A DNA stretch of 12,349 nucleotides from positions 1 through 12,349 of the forward strand of contig JAUVXT010000050.1 of assembly GCA_030603465.1 (NCBI GenBank), in the 5' to 3' direction. Positions 1 to 5,141 of the stretch are shown in pieces. The translations under genes were made by a program, and so were the position numbers. Every line of letters begins with the position of its first letter. Position 1 is the first letter of the stretch. A model generated the notes under the pieces. That model did not search any database. It worked only from the letters and a program-made list of their open reading frames with translations, and had not been told where the DNA came from. Origin of the DNA: Deltaproteobacteria bacterium. GTDB taxonomy: Bacteria; Desulfobacterota; Syntrophia; Syntrophales; UBA2210.

Positions 1-45
1 TTCACCGGATCGCAAAAAGCGCGCCCGGTGAAGAGTACGTTGGGC
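1..45 (+). repeat. Hairpin followed by GTTGGGC; possible 3' half of an integron attC site
   Basis: Arms TTCACCGG (1-8) and CCGGTGAA (25-32) pair, and inside them CGC (11-13) pairs with GCG (19-21) around an AAAAA loop. Six bases after the stem comes GTTGGGC (39-45), which fits the integron core consensus GTTRRRY, followed by ATCC. A central hairpin followed by this core is the layout of the right half of an attC site, and toxin-antitoxin genes are common integron cassettes. The matching left core (RYYYAAC) would lie outside the window, so the identification is inference. A chance hairpin is a real alternative. Confidence 0.3.
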
Positions 46-59
46 ATCCATAATCACGC

Positions 60-98
60 TTGACGTTAATCACGTTATGCGTTATGTATGTAATACAT
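60..98 (+). promoter_or_regulatory. Candidate higBA promoter and operator
   Basis: TTGACG (60-65) lies 17 bases before TATGTA (83-88), a good -35 with a weak -10. Overlapping the -10 and reaching the start codon is a perfect inverted repeat, ATGTAT (84-89), GTA, ATACAT (93-98). Antitoxins of this class usually repress their own operon by binding such a site. Transcription would begin within a few bases of the ATG at 97, so the message may be nearly leaderless. The site is read directly; its function is inferred. Confidence 0.45.
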
Positions 99-375
99 GA
101 TCTTATCTTTCAAATGTAAATACACACAAGCACTCTCAAGAGGCCAGCGTGCCAGGCGATTCGTAAATATTGCTAATGTTGCGCGGCGTAAGCTTAGGCA
201 GCTTGAGATCGCTAATCGACTTGAAGATTTGAGAGTACCGCCCGGAAACCACCTTGAAGTGCTCAAGGGTGATCGTTCCGGTCAATACAGCATTCGTATC
301 AACGATCAGTGGCGTGTCTGCTTTTGTTGGACGGATGCAGGTGCAAAAAATGTGGAAATAGTTGATTACCACTGA
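97..375 (+). CDS. higB: HigB-type toxin (RelE/ParE superfamily mRNA interferase)
   Basis: This 92-residue protein has the usual length and pattern of the HigB toxin family. In that family the toxin binds the ribosome and cleaves mRNA until neutralised by HigA. The diagnostic stretch is residues 45-78, including RVPPGN (46-51), LKGDRSGQYSIRIND (56-70) and QWRVCF (71-76), ending in the family-typical VDYH. The ATG at 97 overlaps the operator palindrome and has no clear ribosome binding site, but it gives exactly the family's N-terminus (MI-SF-). It stops 12 bases before higA, so the two form the reversed toxin-first order typical of higBA. No missing key residue or frameshift is visible, so the toxin is probably intact. 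Confidence 0.93.
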   Translation: MILSFKCKYTQALSRGQRARRFVNIANVARRKLRQLEIANRLEDLRVPPGNHLEVLKGDRSGQYSIRINDQWRVCFCWTDAGAKNVEIVDYH

Positions 376-387
376 GGAGAATTTATT

Positions 388-696
388 ATGAGCAAACTCA
401 AACCTATCACTCCGGGTGAGATCCTCCTGGAAGAGTTTCTCAAACCTATGGGTATTAGCCAGTATCGTTTGGCCAAGGAAATTAGTGTTCCCGCTCAGCG
501 TATTAGTGAAATTGTAGCAGGTAAACGTTCGATCACAGCTGATACTGATTTACGGTTGTGTCGGTTTTTTGGTTTGTCCAACGGTTATTGGTTGCGTGCT
601 CAAGCTGCCCACGATACAGAAGTTGCAGAACGTACTCTTGATAATATAATAATAAAGATCAAACCTTGGTCTGAGCATGCTGCCGAAGGCACTTGA
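388..696 (+). CDS. higA: HigA-type antitoxin (XRE-family helix-turn-helix)
   Basis: This 102-residue protein is a HigA addiction-module antidote. In the family it binds and inactivates HigB and represses the operon. The N-terminal PITPGEILLEEFLKPMGIS (6-24) is the family signature. A helix-turn-helix follows at about 23-50 (SQYRLAKEISVPAQRISEIVAGKR), with a C-terminal helix bearing the family-typical YWLRAQAAHDTEVAE (67-81). The ATG at 388 has a strong ribosome binding site, AGGAGA at 375-380, that overlaps the higB stop codon, so the antitoxin should be translated efficiently and coupled to the toxin. The length is normal and the pair appears functional. Confidence 0.94.
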   Translation: MSKLKPITPGEILLEEFLKPMGISQYRLAKEISVPAQRISEIVAGKRSITADTDLRLCRFFGLSNGYWLRAQAAHDTEVAERTLDNIIIKIKPWSEHAAEGT

Positions 697-839
697 GCTG
701 GACTGGGCAAAGCCGTGCCGCTTTTGAAAGGCAGTATTTGACCGGCAGTTTTTGCCTTTATCATAGTTTTTCGGTTATCGTTGCCCAGCCACTCAGCTTT
801 ACGGTTAAAAGCAAAATGAATTATAATCTCATCAATGAT

Positions 840-877
840 ATTTAGGGAAAAAGGCAGTATTGCCATATTTCCTAAAT
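840..877. repeat. Nested palindrome 1
   Basis: ATTTAGG (840-846), an extra G, then AAA (848-850) pair with TTTCCTAAAT (868-877). Inside, GGCA (853-856) pairs with TGCC (861-864) around a four-base loop. The outer-arm, A-rich, GGCA-loop-TGCC layout resembles the second palindrome at 929-964. There is no following run of T, so an intrinsic terminator is unlikely. Confidence 0.6.
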
Positions 878-928
878 GATAATTTATTGAGAAATAATAT
901 CTATGGAAAGTACTCAACTTCATAGGCA

Positions 929-964
929 TTTGGCGGAAATGGCAACGCTGCCAAATCCGCCAAA
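929..964. repeat. Nested palindrome 2, near-perfect
   Basis: TTTGGCGGA (929-937), AA, TGGCA (940-944), loop ACGC, TGCCA (949-953), AA, TCCGCCAAA (956-964). This gives 14 base pairs with a symmetric AA/AA internal loop, so either strand folds equally well. A diverged copy of its right half (TGGCAAATCGGCCAAA) recurs at about 1036-1051. It is too ordered to be random background. A miniature inverted-repeat element or a regulatory RNA structure are both possible. Confidence 0.65.
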
Positions 965-1103
965 AAGCAATTGCTCAAAAGCATCATGGGTGTCAAATGC
1001 CTGGTTCATAACCCTTTTACCGAAAAAGCCAGCATTGGCAAATCGGCCAAATGGGAATAGATTAACACTGAATAAGCTTTTAACCTGTCACTTCATCTGA
1101 CCC

Positions 1104-1184
1104 TCACCGGCTGCGCTGGATCGGGCCGGTGATTTCCGCCCACACAAGCAAGCTCGTGTGTCCGCCTTCTGCTGATCCGCAGCA
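1104..1184. repeat. Three consecutive short hairpins
   Basis: TCACCGGC (1104-1111) pairs with GCCGGTGA (1125-1132). CACACAAGC (1141-1149) pairs, with one mismatch, with GCTCGTGTG (1152-1160). TGCTG (1170-1174) pairs with CAGCA (1180-1184). The first shares the CACCGG/CCGGTG arms of the hairpin at the left window edge, which could mark a degraded cassette boundary. No GTTRRRY core follows it, so it is not called an attC site. Confidence 0.45.
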
Positions 1185-1209
1185 CGTTCTGTGCCTCCAA
1201 AAAAAGCTA

Positions 1210-1254
1210 TTGCAGTCCCATTCCATTAAATGTATAGTCATTGTAGATACATTT
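1210..1254 (+). promoter_or_regulatory. Candidate mazEF promoter with operator palindrome
   Basis: TTGCAG (1210-1215) and TATAGT (1233-1238, five of six consensus bases) are separated by 17 bases. AAATGTAT (1228-1235) and ATACATTT (1247-1254) form an 8-base inverted repeat with an 11-base spacer that overlaps the -10. MazE-type antitoxins repress their own promoter through such sites. A strong ribosome binding site, GGGAGG at 1275-1280, precedes the mazE ATG. Confidence 0.5.
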
Positions 1255-1286
1255 TCAGGGTAGTCCTTTTCAAAGGGAGGTAAAAT

Positions 1287-1529
1287 ATGCGAACCCAGAT
1301 TAAAAAATGGGGCAACAGCCTTGCGTTACGAATTCCCAAATCTTTCGCGTTGGATGCAAATCTAAGGCAAAATGAGTTGGTTGATTTATCCATCGACAAG
1401 GAAAGAATTGTTATTACTCCAATTGGCGGAAAAGAATATTCGCTCGATGAACTTTTAGAACATGTCAATGAAAGCAACCTTCACGGAGAGTTCGATACCG
1501 GAGCACCGGTAGGAAAAGAAATTTGGTAA
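1287..1529 (+). CDS. mazE: MazE-type antitoxin (AbrB/MazE swapped-hairpin DNA-binding fold)
   Basis: This 80-residue protein has a MazE/SpoVT-AbrB DNA-binding domain at 1-48 (MRTQIKKWGNSLALRIPKS, then LVDLSIDKERIVITPI). Its C-terminal tail (51-80: YSLDELLEHV...GAPVGKEIW) is the segment that in this family wraps around MazF and blocks its RNA-binding site. The start is supported by GGGAGG six bases upstream. The gene overlaps mazF by one base (TAATG at 1527-1531), giving antitoxin-first translational coupling. All expected parts are present. The tail matches the family well enough that the toxin and antitoxin are probably a true co-evolved pair. Confidence 0.92.
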   Translation: MRTQIKKWGNSLALRIPKSFALDANLRQNELVDLSIDKERIVITPIGGKEYSLDELLEHVNESNLHGEFDTGAPVGKEIW

Positions 1530-1876
1530 TGATGAGCAATTATGTTCCGCAAAGAGGCGATGTAGTTTGGATAAATATGCATCTACACGCTGGCCATGAA
1601 CAAGCCGAAAGACGTCCAGCAATAGTATTGTCACCAAGGTCCTATAACGACAAAGTTGGACTCGCCTTATTCTGCCCGGTAACCAATCAAATCAAAGGGT
1701 ATCCTTTTGAAGTCATTATTCCTTCGGGGTTAAAGGTAACAGGTGTTATTTTATCCGACCAGGTTAAAAGCCTTGATTGGAAGATAAGGAATACCGAGTA
1801 CTATACTAAAGTACCTGAGACTGTTGTTTTAGAAATATTTAAAAAACTATCGACACTTCTACGTTTTGATAGATAA
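1529..1876 (+). CDS. mazF: MazF-type endoribonuclease toxin
   Basis: This 115-residue protein belongs to the MazF/PemK/ChpB family of sequence-specific mRNA interferases. The barrel core is clear: YVPQRGDVVWI (5-15) opens the SH3-like fold, RRPAIVLSP (28-36) carries the conserved arginine, and CPVTNQIKGYPFEV (49-62) carries the conserved threonine of the catalytic loop. LSDQVKSLDW (75-84) is the last core motif. The ATG at 1529 is preferred because it overlaps the mazE stop; an upstream TTG at 1523 and a second ATG at 1532 are alternatives. No lesion is visible. The RNA target sequence cannot be read from the protein. Confidence 0.92.
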   Translation: MMSNYVPQRGDVVWINMHLHAGHEQAERRPAIVLSPRSYNDKVGLALFCPVTNQIKGYPFEVIIPSGLKVTGVILSDQVKSLDWKIRNTEYYTKVPETVVLEIFKKLSTLLRFDR

Positions 1877-1900
1877 CTACTTTAAGTTCAAAATTGCTTA

Positions 1901-1928
1901 TCAAACCAGCACAGAACATCAGGTTTGA
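1901..1928. repeat. Hairpin downstream of mazF
   Basis: TCAAACC (1901-1907) and GGTTTGA (1922-1928) form a 7-base inverted repeat with a 14-base loop, 24 bases after the mazF stop. No T-run follows, so it is a poor intrinsic terminator. The rest of the gap up to the hicAB promoter shows nothing recognisable apart from a GTTATGC at 1979-1985, a heptamer also seen at 74-80 upstream of higB. Confidence 0.4.
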
Positions 1929-2002
1929 GTAGGATGCTCATTCCGCTACCGCTCCATTCGCACCTCTCGACCTGGGCGGTTATGCGGCCCTATAAAACAC
2001 CC

Positions 2003-2031
2003 TTGACGATGTACACAAATAGGTGTACAGT
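2003..2031 (+). promoter_or_regulatory. Candidate hicAB promoter with operator between -35 and -10
   Basis: TTGACG (2003-2008) is 17 bases from TACAGT (2026-2031). The inverted repeat TGTACAC (2010-2016) and GTGTACA (2023-2029), six bases apart, fills the spacer and overlaps the -10. That is a classic repressor placement for an antitoxin with its own helix-turn-helix such as this HicB. The predicted transcription start falls at about 2038, on the preferred hicA start codon. Confidence 0.6.
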
Positions 2032-2037
2032 AAGCCT

Positions 2038-2214
2038 GTGAAGAAACGGGACTTAGAAAATGCACTCCGCAAGATAGGTTGGGCGTTTCTTCGGCATGGT
2101 AAGCGCCATGACATCTGGACTGACGGAGACCGTGAGGAAGCTATTCCTCGCCACAACGAGATAAACGAAAAGCTCGCAAGAGCAATTCTCAGGCGAGCTG
2201 AAAGGAAAATCTGA
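2038..2214 (+). CDS. hicA: HicA-type mRNA interferase toxin
   Basis: This 58-residue protein matches HicA, a small double-stranded-RNA-binding-fold toxin that degrades mRNA. MKKRDLENALRKIGWAFLRH (1-20) and GKRHDIWTDG (21-30) give the family pattern, with the catalytic histidine at H24. IPRHNEINEKLARAIL (36-51) is the typical C-terminal helix. I choose GTG at 2038, which yields the usual MKKR- start. A GTG at 2023 would add five residues but lies inside the operator and upstream of the predicted transcription start. With 2038 the message would be leaderless, and no ribosome binding site precedes it. The stop is one base before hicB. Confidence 0.9.
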   Translation: MKKRDLENALRKIGWAFLRHGKRHDIWTDGDREEAIPRHNEINEKLARAILRRAERKI

Positions 2215-2215
2215 T

Positions 2216-2635
2216 ATGCGTTTTTACGGAAAAGTATTCAAAGACGGGAATTTCTGGCTTGCGGAGGTGACCCTTCTTGATGCCATGACTCAAGGACATA
2301 CTCGCAAGGAAGCTTTTGTCATGGTTAAAGATTTGTTAGAGACCTTGGTAAACCGTGCTGATTTTTCAGTTACCGTGCATCCGGGCAAACATGGTGATTT
2401 CGAAGTGAGCTCAAACGATCCAAGAGGCCTGATCAGCCTGTTTCTGCGAAGACAGCGTGAAAGGAGCGGCCTTTCACTATCTGAAGCTGCCGAGCGTCTG
2501 GGTGCCAAGTCGCGCAATGCCTATGCTCGATACGAGCGGGGGACTTCAATGCCCAGCCTTGAGAAATTGGCCGAATTGTATAAAGCCGTGGCTCCCGGTA
2601 AAGATATTGTCCTTCATCACAGTGTAATCGCATAA
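2216..2635 (+). CDS. hicB: HicB-type antitoxin with C-terminal XRE helix-turn-helix
   Basis: This 139-residue protein has two parts. Residues 1-65 form the HicB partial RNase H-like fold (FYGKVFKDGNFWLAEV, then GHTRKEAFVMVKDLLETLV), which in the family blocks the HicA active site. Residues 72-125 are an XRE-type helix-turn-helix (ISLFLRRQRERSGLSLSEAA, then RNAYARYERGTSMPSLEKL) that would bind the palindrome at 2010-2029. The ATG at 2216 follows AAAGGA (2201-2206) and sits one base after the hicA stop, so the two are coupled. Length and domain order are normal for the helix-turn-helix class of HicB. No damage is seen. Confidence 0.92.
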   Translation: MRFYGKVFKDGNFWLAEVTLLDAMTQGHTRKEAFVMVKDLLETLVNRADFSVTVHPGKHGDFEVSSNDPRGLISLFLRRQRERSGLSLSEAAERLGAKSRNAYARYERGTSMPSLEKLAELYKAVAPGKDIVLHHSVIA

Positions 2636-2894
2636 CTGATAATTGGACAGCAATTGATGCGGAGGACATTATCTCATGTTGTCCAGGTCATTGATGCCGG
2701 GCCTGATTCTGAATCTCTGCTTCGGCAAAATATATACTATAATAGAATGTTTCGTAATCACATGCTATGCTGCCCGTGACATATACAGCTGTGTGCCGAC
2801 ATATTGTCCGCTTCTTCGACCGATGTGGATCTCTTGCCTGATGAACCGCCGAAGGGAATTCGCTTCGACCCCGACCCGATCGGGGCTCCGGTGT
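2636..2894. other. Gap between hicB and the metE fragment, nothing recognised
   Basis: No gene is supported. A + frame at about 2657-2776 (MRRTLSHVVQVIDAGPDSES...) and its continuation beyond a TGA (DILSASSTDVDLLPDEPPKG..., to about 2914) have a faintly protein-like composition. They match no family I recognise and may be the remnant of a decayed gene. TATAAT occurs at 2738-2743 without a good -35. CCCCGA (2869-2874) and TCGGGG (2880-2885) form a 6-base hairpin just past the 3' end of the metE fragment, without a T-run. Confidence 0.4.
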
Positions 2895-3437
2895 TTATGC
2901 GGCGTATTCCTTCCTGAGCCGTTGCGCTGCCGCGACCATGGCTCGCAATTTTCCGTCTGCCGCGTTCCTCGAAAGGTATTTCATGCCGCAATCAGTCGCC
3001 AGGATGACATTTTCCGGGTTAACGTACTGAAGCGCCCGCCCGATCCGTTCGACGATTATTTCTGGAGTCTCGACGTTCTCTGTCGATAAATCGAGACAGC
3101 CAACCATGATCTTTTTATTGGGTAATTGTTTCAGAACAGAACAGTCCAGATTGGACTGGGCGGTTTCAATCGAAATTTGATTGCAGCTGCAATCGGCCAA
3201 CTCCGGGAGGAATGAATAGCCCGTTGGCCGCTCGTGAATGATGGCGGCATAGCCGAAACAGATGTGCACAGCCGTAGTGCCCTTATGACCTTCAAGGGCT
3301 CGATTCAACGCCGTGAGCCCGAATTGCGTGGCCTTTTCCGGTCTAGCCTGCATATAGGGTTCGTCGATTTGTACAATATCCGCTCCCGCCGCAAAGAGAT
3401 CGCGAATCTCTTCGTTGACGGCCGCCGCGTAATCCAT
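2895..3437 (-). pseudogene. 5'-truncated cobalamin-independent methionine synthase (MetE C-terminal domain)
   Basis: These 180 residues match only the second half of a MetE-like catalytic barrel, the enzyme that moves a methyl group from a folate or related donor to homocysteine. VQIDEP (22-27) carries the substrate-binding aspartate. The zinc ligands are all present: H58 and C60 in AVHICFGY, E91 in ISIET, and C150 in ATDCGMKYL. Stand-alone domains of this family are usually well over 300 residues, so the first half of the barrel is missing. The ATG at 3437 sits ten bases after the radical SAM stop, in the same frame, and AGAGG lies five bases upstream, so it could still be translated. I judge it a remnant left by a deletion. 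A protein working with a partner elsewhere is the less likely alternative. Confidence 0.75.
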
Positions 3438-3446
3438 TGCGGCCTC

Positions 3447-4970
3447 TTATTTTTGTTGCGCAGTCATAACAAAGAAGGGTGCGTGATTGGATGTGAATAT
3501 GGGTGGCTCCCGTTTCAGTATGGCTGAAACGGAGGGGTTGCGTTTGAATTCCCTGTCTAAAAACTGTCTTACCTGCTGTCTGCCCCAGCCCTTTGGATGC
3601 GTAAAACTCCTGTAGAGGGAGAGGTCTCCCTTATAAAATTCACTCGTTTCCAACCTATTGGCGTCCTGACCGTAGGCGGGCATGTTAAAGATGGCAAGGT
3701 TCAGAAAACCGATTTCACGACGGTGCTGGACGGTAAATTCCAGCGTTCGACGCGCCTCGTCGAAGGTCTCCTCGGGCGTTCCAAAAAGGAGGTAGACATA
3801 GGTCGCTATCCGCGCCTTTTTCAGGTTTTTCAGGACGAGTGATGCCTCTTCCAGATCGAAGCCTTTTTCCAGCGAATCGAGGACCCGCTGGTCGCCAGAT
3901 TCTATGCCCAATTTCAGCATGACGCAGCCCGACCGTTTCAGATTCCGGCAGAAATCGAGATCTGTTAATTGTTTTGATATACGGGCAAAGCCGTACCAGG
4001 GAACTCCGGGGGGGACATCGGCAAATGCCTCCATAAGGGCCGGACTTATGGCGCTGTCTGATAGATGGATCAGTGTCGGGTTCCGCCTTTCTATGAGGAT
4101 TTCTATATCCGCCTGCACCCGCTCGGCCGGTAATGGTTTATAGGGTCTACCTTCGGCCTTTTCGGGGCAAAAGGCGCATCTATTCCAGTAACATCCGGTG
4201 GATGCGCTGTAGGGAAGGACAAAACCGGGGGCCATGTATGAATCGAGGAGAAAGTCGTCATAATCAGGAATGACATGCCCTTTGGCGGCCTTTGTGCCGA
4301 GGATGGAAAGAAGAGGCCCCTCGCCGGGTCCGGCCACCAGATGATCGACGAGATTCTCAAAGGGATTCCGCCAGTTCGGATTGCTCATCCATGAGGTGAT
4401 CAGGCCTCCTCCCAGGATTATTTTGATGCCGGGGCTGATTTGTCTGATAAAGCCGACGATGGCGAATGTGGAAAAGGCCTGGCTCAGATAGTTGAGGGAG
4501 AGGCCGACGAAAGAGGGATTTTCTTCTTCACAGATTTTGGTCAGACGATTTTTGAAATAATCGTAAAAGGGATTTTTTTCGGGGGCCTCCGCAGCACCTA
4601 TCAGGTCTTTGCTCCTTACTGGGGAAAGTTTTTTGTGCTGGTAGTTGGCAAGACCGAGGCGGACGCCATAGGGTTGTGCCTTTACTTCAAGAATCCGGTT
4701 TACGTCTTTTACTGCTCGACTGTATCGGGAAATGTCTCTGTAGAGATGCCATTGATTGAGCGAAGCCAGATTGGTGGAAAGATGCCTTGCGGCGCGTTTG
4801 GTCCATGTATCCGAACCCGCGGGCGGTGATTTCAGGAGGGCGATCAGGCCCTCCTGATTGGCATCCACAATCCTGCAGGGAATATTATTGTTTCGCAGGG
4901 CGCCGGCAATTTTTGCCAGGCCGGCGGGTGGTTCACCCGGTTTTGCTACAGGGGGATGAATGAGAAGCAT
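3447..4970 (-). CDS. Cobalamin-binding-type radical SAM protein, function unknown
   Basis: This 507-residue protein has an N-terminal Rossmann-like B12-binding-type region: LLIHPPVAKPGEPPAG (2-17), then IILGGGL (184-190) and LVAGPGEGPL (211-220). A radical SAM barrel follows. The cluster motif is STGCYWNRCAFCPEK, with cysteines at 260, 265 and 268, so the spacing is CX4CX2C, one residue longer than the classic CX3CX2C. Later motifs include WYGFARI, SGCVMLKLGIESGDQRVLD and the iron-sulfur/SAM-associated YLLFGTPEET. The domain order resembles BchE/methyltransferase-class radical SAM enzymes, but no substrate can be assigned. The classical DxHxxG cobalamin-histidine motif is not seen, so cobalamin binding is uncertain. 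The C-terminus looks complete. It reads divergently from the GTPase gene, and the metE fragment follows directly. Confidence 0.85.
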   Translation of the reverse strand: MLLIHPPVAKPGEPPAGLAKIAGALRNNNIPCRIVDANQEGLIALLKSPPAGSDTWTKRAARHLSTNLASLNQWHLYRDISRYSRAVKDVNRILEVKAQPYGVRLGLANYQHKKLSPVRSKDLIGAAEAPEKNPFYDYFKNRLTKICEEENPSFVGLSLNYLSQAFSTFAIVGFIRQISPGIKIILGGGLITSWMSNPNWRNPFENLVDHLVAGPGEGPLLSILGTKAAKGHVIPDYDDFLLDSYMAPGFVLPYSASTGCYWNRCAFCPEKAEGRPYKPLPAERVQADIEILIERRNPTLIHLSDSAISPALMEAFADVPPGVPWYGFARISKQLTDLDFCRNLKRSGCVMLKLGIESGDQRVLDSLEKGFDLEEASLVLKNLKKARIATYVYLLFGTPEETFDEARRTLEFTVQHRREIGFLNLAIFNMPAYGQDANRLETSEFYKGDLSLYRSFTHPKGWGRQQVRQFLDREFKRNPSVSAILKREPPIFTSNHAPFFVMTAQQK

Positions 4971-5004
4971 GGTTTATTATATATTTTTTTTCTTAAAGCA
5001 TCCA

Positions 5005-5032
5005 TTGAATTTTTTTGACATTTTGATATAGT
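5005..5032 (+). promoter_or_regulatory. Candidate promoter of the GTPase-nitroreductase operon
   Basis: TTGAAT (5005-5010) and TATAGT (5027-5032) are 16 bases apart in the AT-rich 171-base gap between the divergent radical SAM and GTPase genes. A perfect TTGACA at 5015-5020 has no well-placed -10, so the assignment is tentative. The leader to the GTPase start would be about 100 bases. Confidence 0.35.
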
Positions 5033-5141
5033 TACAATGTCGTCCCGGTAGTAGTGAGTAATGGGTTAACCTTGAGACCTTTTTTCTGATCAGGGAAGTT
5101 TTTAAAAGAGTTTTCTATTCTTACCGACAGGAGATAGATGC

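Larger units (their letters stand above)
697..1286. other. 590-base gap with stacked inverted repeats, no convincing gene
   Basis: No open frame here has a recognisable product. The sequence is dominated by hairpins: CTGGGCAA (703-710) with TTGCCCAG (780-787); AAAGGCA (727-733) with TGCCTTT (753-759); a structured palindrome at 840-877; a strong one at 929-964; and a cluster at 1104-1184. The 12-mer AAAGGCAGTATT occurs exactly twice (727-738 and 850-861). A related 16-mer occurs at 949-964 and about 1036-1051 with two differences. The last 80 bases hold the mazEF promoter. The stretch may be decayed cassette or miniature-element DNA. Confidence 0.6.

Noticed and set aside
600..929. 109-codon - strand frame overlapping the higA 3' end
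   Set aside because: It is antisense to higA for about 100 bases, has no recognisable motifs, and crosses several hairpins.
903..1100. 65-codon + strand frame in the higBA-mazEF gap
   Set aside because: There is no ribosome binding site, the composition is random-looking, and the frame runs through a near-perfect palindrome (929-964) that explains the sequence better.
1081..1140. Complete attC site after higBA
   Set aside because: The CACCGG/CCGGTG stem is present, but no GTTRRRY core follows and the flanks are not complementary to each other.
2869..2885. Intrinsic terminator after the metE fragment
   Set aside because: The stem is only six base pairs and no T-run follows on the - strand.
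2676..3089. 137-codon + strand frame over the metE fragment
   Set aside because: Most of it is antisense to clear MetE sequence, and the remainder has no recognisable motif.
4440..4829. 129-codon + strand frame inside the radical SAM gene
   Set aside because: It is antisense to a well-conserved protein and has no ribosome binding site or family similarity.
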